A stretch of DNA of 64,000 nt from Cavia porcellus. Taxonomy: Eukaryota > Chordata > Mammalia > Rodentia > Caviidae. The stretch covers positions 310,001-374,000 of the forward strand of contig NW_026947639.1 in NCBI RefSeq assembly GCF_034190915.1, given 5' to 3'. Positions 13,920 to 26,699 of the stretch are shown here, in pieces. Position numbers and translations under genes: made by a program. The notes beneath the pieces are model-generated. The model saw nothing but the letters and a program-made list of their open reading frames with translations, was not told where the DNA came from and ran no database searches. Positions within the stretch are counted from its first letter, which is position 1, and every line of letters begins with the position of its first letter.

Positions 13920-14460
13920 ATCTAATGTAACAAACACCCATACAATGCGCACCACCCCGTGATGTTTTTCTCACTCCTACTAGTGAATCTAATGTAACAC
14001 ACACCCATACAATGCGCACCACCCCGTGATGTTTTTCTCACCCCTACTAGTGAATGTAATGTAACACACACCCATACAATGCGCACCACCCCGTGATGTT
14101 TTTCTCACTCCTACTAGTGAATGTAATGTAACACACACCCATACAATGCGCACCACCCCGTGATGATTTTCTCACTCCTACTAGTGAATCTAATGTAACA
14201 AACACCCATACAATGCGCACCACCCCGTGATGTTTTTCTCACTCCTACTAGTGAATCTAATGTAACACACACCCATACAATGCGCACCACCCCGTGATGT
14301 TTTTCTCACCCCTACTAGTGAATGTAATGTAACACACACCCATACAATGCGCACCACCCCGTGATGTTTTTCTCACTCCTACTAGTGAATGTAATGTAAC
14401 ACACACCCATACAATGCGCACCACCTCGTGATGATTTTCTCACTCCTACTAGTGAATCTA
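13920..14460 (+). repeat. Four-monomer (268 bp) tandem duplication
   Basis: The CTCACCCCTACTAG variant occurs near 14037 and again 268 bp (4 x 67) later near 14305, with the same neighbouring variants (GATGATTTTC with AACAAAC between them). The same 268-bp doublet is found with TCACCCCT at 18723/18991 and 22939/23207, so it arose before the 4.2-kb amplification and was carried with it. Confidence 0.78.
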
Positions 14461-14679
14461 ATGTAACACACACCCATACAATGCGCACCACCCCGTGATG
14501 TTTTTCTCACTCCTACTAGTGAATGTAATGTAACACACACCCATACAATGCGCACCACCCCGTGATGTTTTTGTCACTCATACTAGTGAATCTAATGTAA
14601 CAAACACCCATACAATGCGCACCACCCCGTGATGTTTTTCTCACTCCTACTAGTGAATCTAATGTAACACACACCCATA

Positions 14680-14750
14680 CAATGCGCACCACAAAGTGAT
14701 GTTTTTCTCACTCCTACTAGTGAATGTAATGTAACACACACCCATACAAT
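14680..14750 (+). repeat. Recombinant monomer: ACAAAGTG without the CCTATAG deletion
   Basis: ACAAAGTG occurs at 12349, 13754, 14691, 15963, 18439, 20112, 22655, 24328 and 29750. In every case but 14691 it is followed about 20 bases later by the 66-bp deletion CCTATAG. At 14691 the loop is full length (CCTACTAG). The two markers sit within one monomer, so separation implies a crossover or conversion inside a stretch of about 25 bp, or restoration of the missing C. I read this directly; the mechanism is inferred. Confidence 0.85.
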
Positions 14751-15779
14751 GCGCACCACCCCGTGATGTTTTTCTCACTCCTACTAGTGAATGTAATGTA
14801 ACACACACCCATACAATGCGCACCACCCCGTGATGTTTTTGTCACTCATACTAGTGAATCTAATGTAACAAACACCCATACAATGCGCACCACCCCGTGA
14901 TGTTTTTCTCACTCCTACTAGTGAATCTAATGTAACACACACCCATACAATGCGCACCACCCCGTGATGTTTTTCTCACCCCTACTAGTGAATGTAATGT
15001 AACACACACCCATACAATGCGCACCACCCCGTGATGTTTTTCTCACTCCTACTAGTGAATGTAATGTAACACACACCCATACAATGCGCACCACCTCGTG
15101 ATGATTTTCTCACTCCTACTAGTGAATCTAATGTAACACACACCCATACAATGCGCACCACCCCGTGATGTTTTTCTCACTCCTACTAGTGAATGTAATG
15201 TAACACACACCCATACAATGCGCACCACCCCGTGATGTTTTTGTCACTCATACTAGTGAATCTAATGTAACAAACACCCATACAATGCGCACCACCCCGT
15301 GATGTTTTTCTCACTCCTACTAGTGAATCTAATGTAACACACACCCATACAATGCGCACCACCCCGTGATGTTTTTCTCACTCCTATAGTGAATGTAATG
15401 TAACACACACCCATACAATGCGCACCACCCCGTGATGTTTTTCTCACTCCTACTAGTGAATGTAATGTAACACACACCCTTACTATGCGCACCACCCCGT
15501 GATGTTTTTCTCACTCCTACTAGTGAATGTAATGTAACACACACCCATACAATGCGCACCATCCCGTGATGTTTTTCTCACTCCTACTAGTGAATGTAAT
15601 GTAACACACACCCATACAATGCGCACCACCCCGTGATGTTTTTCTCACTCCTACTAGTGAATGTAATGTAACACACACCCATACAATGCGCACCACCCCG
15701 TGATGTTTTTGTCACTCATACTAGTGAATCTAATGTAACAAACACCCATACAATGCGCAAAACCCCGTGATGTTTTTCT

Positions 15780-18700
15780 CACTCCTACTAGTGAATGTAA
15801 TGTAACACACACCCATACAATGCGCACCACCCCGTGATGTTTTTCTCACTCCTACTAGTGAATGTAATGTAACACACACCCATACAATGCGCACCACCCC
15901 GTGATGTTTTTCTCACTCCTACTAGTGAATCTAATGTAACACACACCCATACAATGCGCACCACAAAGTGATGTTTTTCTCACTCCTATAGTGAATGTAA
16001 TGTAACACACACCCATACAATGCACACCACCCCGTGATGTTTTTCTCACTCCTACTAGTGAATGTAATGTAACACACACCCATACAATGCGCACCACCCC
16101 GTGATGTTTTTGTCACTCATACTAGTGAATCTAATGTAACAAACACCCATACAATGCGCACCACCCCGTGATGTTTTTCTCACTCCTACTAGTGAATCTA
16201 ATGTAACACACACCCATACAATGCGCACCACCCCGTGATGTTTTTCTCACCCCTACTAGTGAATGTAATGTAACACACACCCATACAATGCGCACCACCC
16301 CGTGATGTTTTTCTCACTCCTACTAGTGAATGTAATGTAACACACACCCATACAATGCGCACCACCTCGTGATGATTTTCTCACTCCTACTAGTGAATCT
16401 AATGTAACACACACCCATACAATGCGCACCACCCCGTGATGTTTTTCTCACTCCTACTAGTGAATGTAATGTAACACACACCCATACAATGCGCACCACC
16501 CCGTGATGTTTTTGTCACTCATACTAGTGAATCTAATGTAACAAACACCCATACAATGCGCACCACCCCGTGATGTTTTTCTCACTCCTACTAGTGAATC
16601 TAATGTAACACACACCCATACAATGCGCACCACCCCGTGATGTTTTTCTCACTCCTATAGTGAATGTAATGTAACACACACCCATACAATGCGCACCACC
16701 CCGTGATGTTTTTCTCACTCCTACTAGTGAATGTAATGTAACACACACCCTTACTATGCGCACCACCCCGTGATGTTTTTCTCACTCCTACTAGTGAATG
16801 TAATGTAACACACACCCATACAATGCGCACCATCCCGTGATGTTTTTCTCACTCCTACTAGTGAATGTAATGTAACACACACCCATACAATGCGCACCAC
16901 CCCGTGATGTTTTTCTCACTCCTACTAGTGAATGTAATGTAACACACACCCATACAATGCGCACCACCCCGTGATGTTTTTGTCACTCATACTAGTGAAT
17001 CTAATGTAACAAACACCCATACAATGCGCAAAACCCCGTGATGTTTTTCTCACTCCTACTAGTGAATGTAATGTAACACACACCCATACAATGCGCACCA
17101 CCCCGTGATGTTTTTCTCACTCCTACTAGTGAATCTAATGTAACACACACCCATACAATGCGCACCACCCCGTGTTGTTTTTCTCACTCCTACTAGTGAA
17201 TCTAATGTAACACACACCCATACAATGCGCACCACCCCGTGATGTTTTTCTCACTCCTACTAGTGAATGTAATGTAACACAAACCCATACAATGCGCACC
17301 ACCCCGTGATGATTTTCTCACTCCTACTAGTGAATCTAATGTAACAAACACCCATACAATGCGCACCACCCCGTGATGTTTTTCTCACTCCTACTAGTGA
17401 ATGTAATGTAACACACACCCATACAATGCGCACCACCCCGTGATGTTTTTCTCACTCCTACTAGTGAATGTAATGTAACACACACCCATACAATGCGCAC
17501 CACCCCGTGATGTTTTTCTCACTCCTACTAGTGAATGTAATGTAACACACACCCATACAATGCGCACCACCCCGTGATGTTTTTGTCACTCATACTAGTG
17601 AATCTAATGTAACAAACACCCATACAATGCGCACCACCCCGTGATGTTTTTCTCACTCCTACTAGTGAATCTAATGTAACACACACCCATACAATGCGCA
17701 CCACCCCGTGATGTTTTTCTCACTCCTACTAGTGAATCTAATGTAACACACACCCATACAATGCGCACCACCCCGTGCTGTTTTTCTCACTCCTATAGTG
17801 AATGTAATGTAACACACACCCATACAATGCGCACCACCCCGTGATGTTTTTCTCACTCCTACTAGTGAATGTAATGTAACACACACCCTTACTATGCGCA
17901 CCACCCCGTGATGTTTTTCTCACTCCTACTAGTGAATGTAATGTAACACACACCCATACAATGCGCACCATCCCGTGATGTTTTTCTCACTCCTACTAGT
18001 GAATGTAATGTAACACACACCCATGCAATGCGCACCACCCCGTGATGTTTTTCTCACTCCTACTAGTGAATGTAATGTAACACACACCCATGCAATGCGC
18101 ACCACCCCGTGATGTTTTTGTCACTCCTACTAGTGAATGTAATGTAACACACACCCATGCAATGCGCACCACCCCGTGATGTTTTTCTCACTCCTACTAG
18201 TGAATGTAATGTAACACACACCCATACAATGCGCCCCACCCCGTGATGTTTTTCTCACTCCTACTAGTGAATGTAATGTAACACACACCCATACAATGCG
18301 CACCACCCCGTGATGTTTTTCTCACTCCTACTAGTGAATGTAATGTAACACACACCCATACAATGCGCACCACCCCGTGATGTTTTTCTCACTCCTACTA
18401 GTGAATCTAATGTAACACACACCCATACAATGCGCACCACAAAGTGATGTTTTTCTCACTCCTATAGTGAATGTAATGTAACACACACCCATACAATGCG
18501 CACCACCCCGTGATGTTTTTCTCACTCCTACTAGTGAATGTAATGTAACACACACCCATACAATGCGCACCACCCCGTGATGTTTTTGTCACTCATACTA
18601 GTGAATCTAATATAACAAACACCCATACAATTCGCACCACCCCGTGATGTTTTTCTCACTCCTACTAGTGAATCTAATGTAACACACACCCATACAATGC

Positions 18701-19928
18701 GCACCACCCCGTGATGTTTTTCTCACCCCTACTAGTGAATGTAATGTAACACACACCCATACAATGCGCACCACCCCGTGATGTTTTTCTCACTCCTACT
18801 AGTGAATGTAATGTAACACACACCCATACAATGCGCACCACCCCGTGATGATTTTCTCACTCCTACTAGTGAATCTAATGTAACAAACACCCATACAATG
18901 CGCACCACCCCGTGATGTTTTTCTCACTCCTACTAGTGAATCTAATGTAACACACACCCATACAATGCGCACCACCCCGTGATGTTTTTCTCACCCCTAC
19001 TAGTGAATGTAATGTAACACACACCCATACAATGCGCACCACCCCGTGATGTTTTTCTCACTCCTACTAGTGAATGTAATGTAACACACACCCATACAAT
19101 GCGCACCACCTCGTGATGATTTTCTCACTCCTACTAGTGAATCTAATGTAACACACACCCATACAATGCGCACCACCCCGTGATGTTTTTCTCACTCCTA
19201 CTAGTGAATGTAATGTAACACACACCCATACAATGCGCACCACCCCGTGATGTTTTTGTCACTCATACTAGTGAATCTAATGTAACAAACACCCATACAA
19301 TGCGCACCACCCCGTGATGTTTTTCTCACTCCTACTAGTGAATCTAATGTAACACACACCCATACAATGCGCACCACCCCGTGATGTTTTTCTCACTCCT
19401 ATAGTGAATGTAATGTAACACACACCCATACAATGCGCACCACCCCGTGATGTTTTTCTCACTCCTACTAGTGAATGTAATGTAACACACACCCTTACTA
19501 TGCGCACCACCCCGTGATGTTTTTCTCACTCCTACTAGTGAATGTAATGTAACACACACCCATACAATGCGCACCATCCCGTGATGTTTTTCTCACTCCT
19601 ACTAGTGAATGTAATGTAACACACACTCATGCAATGCGCACCACCCCGTGATGTTTTTCTCACTCCTACTAGTGAATCTAATGTAACACACACCCATACA
19701 ATGCGCACCACCCCGTGATGTTTTTCTCACTCCTACTAGTGAATGTAATGTAACACACACCCATGCAATGCGCACCACCCCGTGATGTTTTTGTCACTCC
19801 TACTAGTGAATGTAATGTAACACACACCCATGCAATGCGCACCACCCCGTGATGTTTTTCTCACTCCTACTAGTGAATGTAATGTAACACACACCCATAC
19901 AATGCGCCCCACCCCGTGATGTTTTTCT
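15780..19928 (+). repeat. 4.15-kb superunit, copy 1
   Basis: Length 4149 bp, equal to 62 monomers minus five one-base deletions. Its markers run: ACAAAGTG with CCTATAG (15963/15985), CCCTTACTATG (TTACTATG 16751), GCGCAAAACCCC near 17030, CGTGTTG near 17171, CCGTGCTG with CCTATAG (near 17775), TTACTATG (17889), three CATGCAATG monomers, ACAAAGTG (18439), GAATCTAATATAAC with AATTCGC near 18605-18630, a 268-bp doublet and TTACTATG (19495). The same order follows in copy 2. Private differences are few: CACAAACCC near 17280 and ACACTCATGC near 19623. Copy 1 lacks one GAATCTAATG monomer, near 18.06 kb, that copy 2 has. Confidence 0.87.
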
Positions 19929-22900
19929 CACTCCTACTAGTGAATGTAATGTAACACACACCCATACAATGCGCACCACCCCGTGATGTTTTTCTCACTC
20001 CTACTAGTGAATGTAATGTAACACACACCCATACAATGCGCACCACCCCGTGATGTTTTTCTCACTCCTACTAGTGAATCTAATGTAACACACACCCATA
20101 CAATGCGCACCACAAAGTGATGTTTTTCTCACTCCTATAGTGAATGTAATGTAACACACACCCATACAATGCACACCACCCCGTGATGTTTTTCTCACTC
20201 CTACTAGTGAATGTAATGTAACACACACCCATACAATGCGCACCACCCCGTGATGTTTTTGTCACTCATACTAGTGAATCTAATGTAACAAACACCCATA
20301 CAATGCGCACCACCCCGTGATGTTTTTCTCACTCCTACTAGTGAATCTAATGTAACACACACCCATACAATGCGCACCACCCCGTGATGTTTTTCTCACC
20401 CCTACTAGTGAATGTAATGTAACACACACCCATACAATGCGCACCACCCCGTGATGTTTTTCTCACTCCTACTAGTGAATGTAATGTAACACACACCCAT
20501 ACAATGCGCACCACCTCGTGATGATTTTCTCACTCCTACTAGTGAATCTAATGTAACACACACCCATACAATGCGCACCACCCCGTGATGTTTTTCTCAC
20601 TCCTACTAGTGAATGTAATGTAACACACACCCATACAATGCGCACCACCCCGTGATGTTTTTGTCACTCATACTAGTGAATCTAATGTAACAAACACCCA
20701 TACAATGCGCACCACCCCGTGATGTTTTTCTCACTCCTACTAGTGAATCTAATGTAACACACACCCATACAATGCGCACCACCCCGTGATGTTTTTCTCA
20801 CTCCTATAGTGAATGTAATGTAACACACACCCATACAATGCGCACCACCCCGTGATGTTTTTCTCACTCCTACTAGTGAATGTAATGTAACACACACCCT
20901 TACTATGCGCACCACCCCGTGATGTTTTTCTCACTCCTACTAGTGAATGTAATGTAACACACACCCATACAATGCGCACCATCCCGTGATGTTTTTCTCA
21001 CTCCTACTAGTGAATGTAATGTAACACACACCCATACAATGCGCACCACCCCGTGATGTTTTTCTCACTCCTACTAGTGAATGTAATGTAACACACACCC
21101 ATACAATGCGCACCACCCCGTGATGTTTTTGTCACTCATACTAGTGAATCTAATGTAACAAACACCCATACAATGCGCAAAACCCCGTGATGTTTTTCTC
21201 ACTCCTACTAGTGAATGTAATGTAACACACACCCATACAATGCGCACCACCCCGTGATGTTTTTCTCACTCCTACTAGTGAATCTAATGTAACACACACC
21301 CATACAATGCGCACCACCCCGTGTTGTTTTTCTCACTCCTACTAGTGAATCTAATGTAACACACACCCATACAATGCGCACCACCCCGTGATGTTTTTCT
21401 CACTCCTACTAGTGAATGTAATGTAACACACACCCATACAATGCGCACCACCCCGTGATGATTTTCTCACTCCTACTAGTGAATCTAATGTAACAAACAC
21501 CCATACAATGCGCACCACCCCGTGATGTTTTTCTCACTCCTACTAGTGAATGTAATGTAACACACACCCATACAATGCGCACCACCCCGTGATGTTTTTC
21601 TCACTCCTACTAGTGAATGTAATGTAACACACACCCATACAATGCGCACCACCCCGTGATGTTTTTCTCACTCCTACTAGTGAATGTAATGTAACACACA
21701 CCCATACAATGCGCACCACCCCGTGATGTTTTTGTCACTCATACTAGTGAATCTAATGTAACAAACACCCATACAATGCGCACCACCCCGTGATGTTTTT
21801 CTCACTCCTACTAGTGAATCTAATGTAACACACACCCATACAATGCGCACCACCCCGTGATGTTTTTCTCACTCCTACTAGTGAATCTAATGTAACACAC
21901 ACCCATACAATGCGCACCACCCCGTGCTGTTTTTCTCACTCCTATAGTGAATGTAATGTAACACACACCCATACAATGCGCACCACCCCGTGATGTTTTT
22001 CTCACTCCTACTAGTGAATGTAATGTAACACACACCCTTACTATGCGCACCACCCCGTGATGTTTTTCTCACTCCTACTAGTGAATGTAATGTAACACAC
22101 ACCCATACAATGCGCACCATCCCGTGATGTTTTTCTCACTCCTACTAGTGAATGTAATGTAACACACACCCATGCAATGCGCACCACCCCGTGATGTTTT
22201 TCTCACTCCTACTAGTGAATCTAATGTAACACACACCCATACAATGCGCACCACCCCGTGATGTTTTTCTCACTCCTACTAGTGAATGTAATGTAACACA
22301 CACCCATGCAATGCGCACCACCCCGTGATGTTTTTGTCACTCCTACTAGTGAATGTAATGTAACACACACCCATGCAATGCGCACCACCCCGTGATGTTT
22401 TTCTCACTCCTACTAGTGAATGTAATGTAACACACACCCATACAATGCGCCCCACCCCGTGATGTTTTTCTCACTCCTACTAGTGAATGTAATGTAACAC
22501 ACACCCATACAATGCGCACCACCCCGTGATGTTTTTCTCACTCCTACTAGTGAATGTAATGTAACACACACCCATACAATGCGCACCACCCCGTGATGTT
22601 TTTCTCACTCCTACTAGTGAATCTAATGTAACACACACCCATACAATGCGCACCACAAAGTGATGTTTTTCTCACTCCTATAGTGAATGTAATGTAACAC
22701 ACACCCATACAATGCGCACCACCCCGTGATGTTTTTCTCACTCCTACTAGTGAATGTAATGTAACACACACCCATACAATGCGCACCACCCCGTGATGTT
22801 TTTGTCACTCATACTAGTGAATCTAATATAACAAACACCCATACAATTCGCACCACCCCGTGATGTTTTTCTCACTCCTACTAGTGAATCTAATGTAACA

Positions 22901-24144
22901 CACACCCATACAATGCGCACCACCCCGTGATGTTTTTCTCACCCCTACTAGTGAATGTAATGTAACACACACCCATACAATGCGCACCACCCCGTGATGT
23001 TTTTCTCACTCCTACTAGTGAATGTAATGTAACACACACCCATACAATACGCACCACCCCGTGATGATTTTCTCACTCCTACTAGTGAATCTAATGTAAC
23101 AAACACCCATACAATGCGCACCACCCCGTGATGTTTTTCTCACTCCTACTAGTGAATCTAATGTAACACACACCCATACAATGCGCACCACCCCGTGATG
23201 TTTTTCTCACCCCTACTAGTGAATGTAATGTAACACACACCCATACAATGCGCACCACCCCGTGATGTTTTTCTCACTCCTACTAGTGAATGTAATGTAA
23301 CACACACCCATACAATGCGCACCACCTCGTGATGATTTTCTCACTCCTACTAGTGAATCTAATGTAACACACACCCATACAATGCGCACCACCCCGTGAT
23401 GTTTTTCTCACTCCTACTAGTGAATGTAATGTAACACACACCCATACAATGCGCACCACCCCGTGATGTTTTTGTCACTCATACTAGTGAATCTAATGTA
23501 ACAAACACCCATACAATGCGCACCACCCCGTGATGTTTTTCTCACTCCTACTAGTGAATCTAATGTAACACACACCCATACAATGCGCACCACCCCGTGA
23601 TGTTTTTCTCACTCCTATAGTGAATGTAATGTAACACACACCCATACAATGCGCACCACCCCGTGATGTTTTTCTCACTCCTACTAGTGAATGTAATGTA
23701 ACACACACCCTTACTATGCGCACCACCCCGTGATGTTTTTCTCACTCCTACTAGTGAATGTAATGTAACACACACCCATACAATGCGCACCATCCCGTGA
23801 TGTTTTTCTCACTCCTACTAGTGAATGTAATGTAACACACACCCATGCAATGCGCACCACCCCGTGATGTTTTTCTCACTCCTACTAGTGAATCTAATGT
23901 AACACACACCCATACAATGCGCACCACCCCGTGATGTTTTTCTCACTCCTACTAGTGAATGTAATGTAACACACACCCATGCAATGCGCACCACCCCGTG
24001 ATGTTTTTGTCACTCCTACTAGTGAATGTAATGTAACACACACCCATGCAATGCGCACCACCCCGTGATGTTTTTCTCACTCCTACTAGTGAATGTAATG
24101 TAACACACACCCATACAATGCGCCCCACCCCGTGATGTTTTTCT
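19929..24144 (+). repeat. 4.2-kb superunit, copy 2
   Basis: Offset 4149 bp from copy 1 in its first half and 4216 bp (one more monomer) in its second half. The extra monomer lies at about 22.20-22.27 kb. It shares even rare changes with copy 1, such as GCACACCACC (20171, against 16022) and GAATCTAATATAAC with AATTCGC (near 22825). A private change is CAATACGCACC near 23047. The shared rare changes and few private ones mean this duplication is recent compared with the divergence between monomers. Confidence 0.87.
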
Positions 24145-25410
24145 CACTCCTACTAGTGAATGTAATGTAACACACACCCATACAATGCGCACCACCCCGT
24201 GATGTTTTTCTCACTCCTACTAGTGAATGTAATGTAACACACACCCATACAATGCGCACCACCCCGTGATGTTTTTCTCACTCCTACTAGTGAATCTAAT
24301 GTAACACACACCCATACAATGCGCACCACAAAGTGATGTTTTTCTCACTCCTATAGTGAATGTAATGTAACACACACCCATACAATGCGCACCACCCCGT
24401 GATGTTTTTCTCACTCCTACTAGTGAATGTAATGTAACACACACCCATACAATGCGCACCACCCCGTGATGTTTTTGTCACTCATACTAGTGAATCTAAT
24501 GTAACAAACACCCATACAATGCGCACCACCCCGTGATGTTTTTCTCACTCCTACTAGTGAATCTAATGTAACACACACCCATACAATGCGCACCACCCCG
24601 TGATGTTTTTCTCACCCCTACTAGTGAATGTAATGTAACACACACCCATACAATGCGCACCACCCCGTGATGTTTTTCTCACTCCTACTAGTGAATGTAA
24701 TGTAACACACACCCATACAATGCGCACCACCTCGTGATGATTTTCTCACTCCTACTAGTGAATCTAATGTAACACACACCCATACAATGCGCACCATCCC
24801 CTGATGCTTTTCTCACTCCTACTAGTGAATGTAATGTAACACACACCCATACAATGCGCACCACCCCGTGATGTTTTTGTCACTCATACTAGTGAATCTA
24901 ATGTAACAAACACCCATACAATGCGCACCACCCCGTGATGTTTTTCTCACTCCTACTAGTGAATCTAATGTAACACACACCTATACAATGCGCACCACCC
25001 CGTGATGTTTTTCTCACTCCTATAGTGAATGTAATGTAACACACACCCATACAATGCGCACCACCCCGTGATGTTTTTCTCACTCCTACTAGTGAATGTA
25101 ATGTAACACACACCCTTACTATGCGCACCACCCCGTGATGTTTTTCTCACTCCTACTAGTGAATGTAATGTAACACACACCCATACAATGCGCACCATCC
25201 CGTGATGTTTTTCTCACTCCTACTAGTGAATGTAATGTAACACACACCCATACAATGCGCACCACCCCGTGATGTTTTTCTCACTCCTACTAGTGAATGT
25301 AATGTAACACACACCCATACAATGCGCACCACCCCGTGATGTTTTTGTCACTCATACTAGTGAATCTAATGTAACAAACACCCATACAATGCGCAAAACC
25401 CCGTGATGTT
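24145..25410 (+). repeat. 4.2-kb superunit, partial copy 3
   Basis: The first 1.27 kb or so of the superunit again, at 4216 bp from copy 2: ACAAAGTG 24328, CCTATAG 24350 and 25019, TTACTATG 25116, GCGCAAAACCCC near 25395 (against 21179). It lacks the GCACACCACC change of copies 1 and 2 and has private changes ATCCCCTGATGCTTTT near 24797 and CACACCTATACAATG near 24980. It stops near 25.41 kb, where segment B2 takes over. Confidence 0.83.
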
Positions 25411-26680
25411 TGTCTCACTCCTACTAGTGAATCTAATGTAACACACACCCATACAATGCGCACCACCCCGTGATGTTTTTCTCACTCCTACTAGTGAATC
25501 TAATGTAACACACACCCATACAATGCGCACCACACCGTGATGTTTTTCTCACTCCTATAGTGAATGTAATGTAACACACACCCATACAATGCGCACCACC
25601 CCGTGATGTTTTTCTCACTCCTACTAGTGAATGTAATGTAACACACACCCATACAATGCGCACCACCCCGTGATGTTTTTGTCACTCATACTAGTGAATC
25701 TAATGTAACAAACACCCATACAATGCGCACCACCCCGTGATGTTTTTCTCACTCCTACTAGTGAATCTAATGTAACACACACCCATACAATGCGCACCAC
25801 CCCGTGATGTTTTTCTCACCCCTACTAGTGAATGTAATGTAACACACACCCATACAATGCGCCCCACCCCGTGCTGTTTTTCTCACTCCTACTAGTGAAT
25901 GTAATGTAACACACACCCATACAATGCGCACCACCCCGTGATGTTTTTCTCACTCCTACTAGTGAATGTAATGTAACACACACCCATAAAATGCGCACCA
26001 CCCCGTGAAGTTTTTCTCACTCCTACTAGTGAATCTAATGTAACACACACCCATACAATGCGCACCACCCCGTGATGTTTTTCTCACTCCTACTAGTGAA
26101 TGTAATGTAACACACACCCATACAATGCGCACCACCCCGTGATGATTTTCTCACTCCTACTAGTGAATCTAATGTAACAAATACCCATACAATGCGCAGC
26201 ACCCCGTGATGTTTTTCTCACTCCTACTAGTGAATGTAATGTAACACACACCCATACAATGCGCACCACCCCGTGATGTTTTTCTCACTCATACTAGTGA
26301 ATCTAATGTAACACACACCCATACAATGCGCACCACCCCGTGTTGTTTTTCTCACTCCTACTAGTGAATCTAATGTAACACACACCCATACAATGCGCAC
26401 CACCCCGTGATGTTTTTCTCACTCCTACTAGTGAATGTAATGTAACACACACCCATACAATGCGCACCACCCCGTGATGATTTTCTCACTCCTACTAGTG
26501 AATCTAATGTAACAAACACCCATACAATGCGCACCACCCCGTGATGTTTTTCTCACTCCTACTAGTGAATGTAATGTAACACACACCCATACAATGCGCA
26601 CCACCCCGTGATGTTTTTCTCACTCCTACTAGTGAATGTAATGTAACACACACCCATACAATGCGCACCACCCCGTGATG
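25320..26680 (+). repeat. Segment B2, displaced copy of 10.80-12.16 kb
   Basis: Shows the B1 series again: GCGCAAAACCCC near 25393, CACACCGTG near 25530, GCGCCCCACCCCGTGCTG near 25860, ATAAAATG with GTGAAG at 25986, GCGCAGC near 26197, CGTGTTG near 26340. Private changes include GTTTGTCTCAC near 25408 and CTCACTCATACTAG near 26285. The segment abuts the right end of the 4.2-kb superunit series, so B1 and B2 flank the amplified centre on both sides. Confidence 0.82.
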
Positions 26681-26699
26681 TTTTTGTCACTCATACTAG

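Noticed and set aside
24780..24810. Hammerhead ribozyme core suggested by CCCCTGATGCTTTT near 24797
   Set aside because: CTGATG appears only through private substitutions in one monomer. The rest of the catalytic core (CTGATGA with GAAA and suitable stems) is absent.
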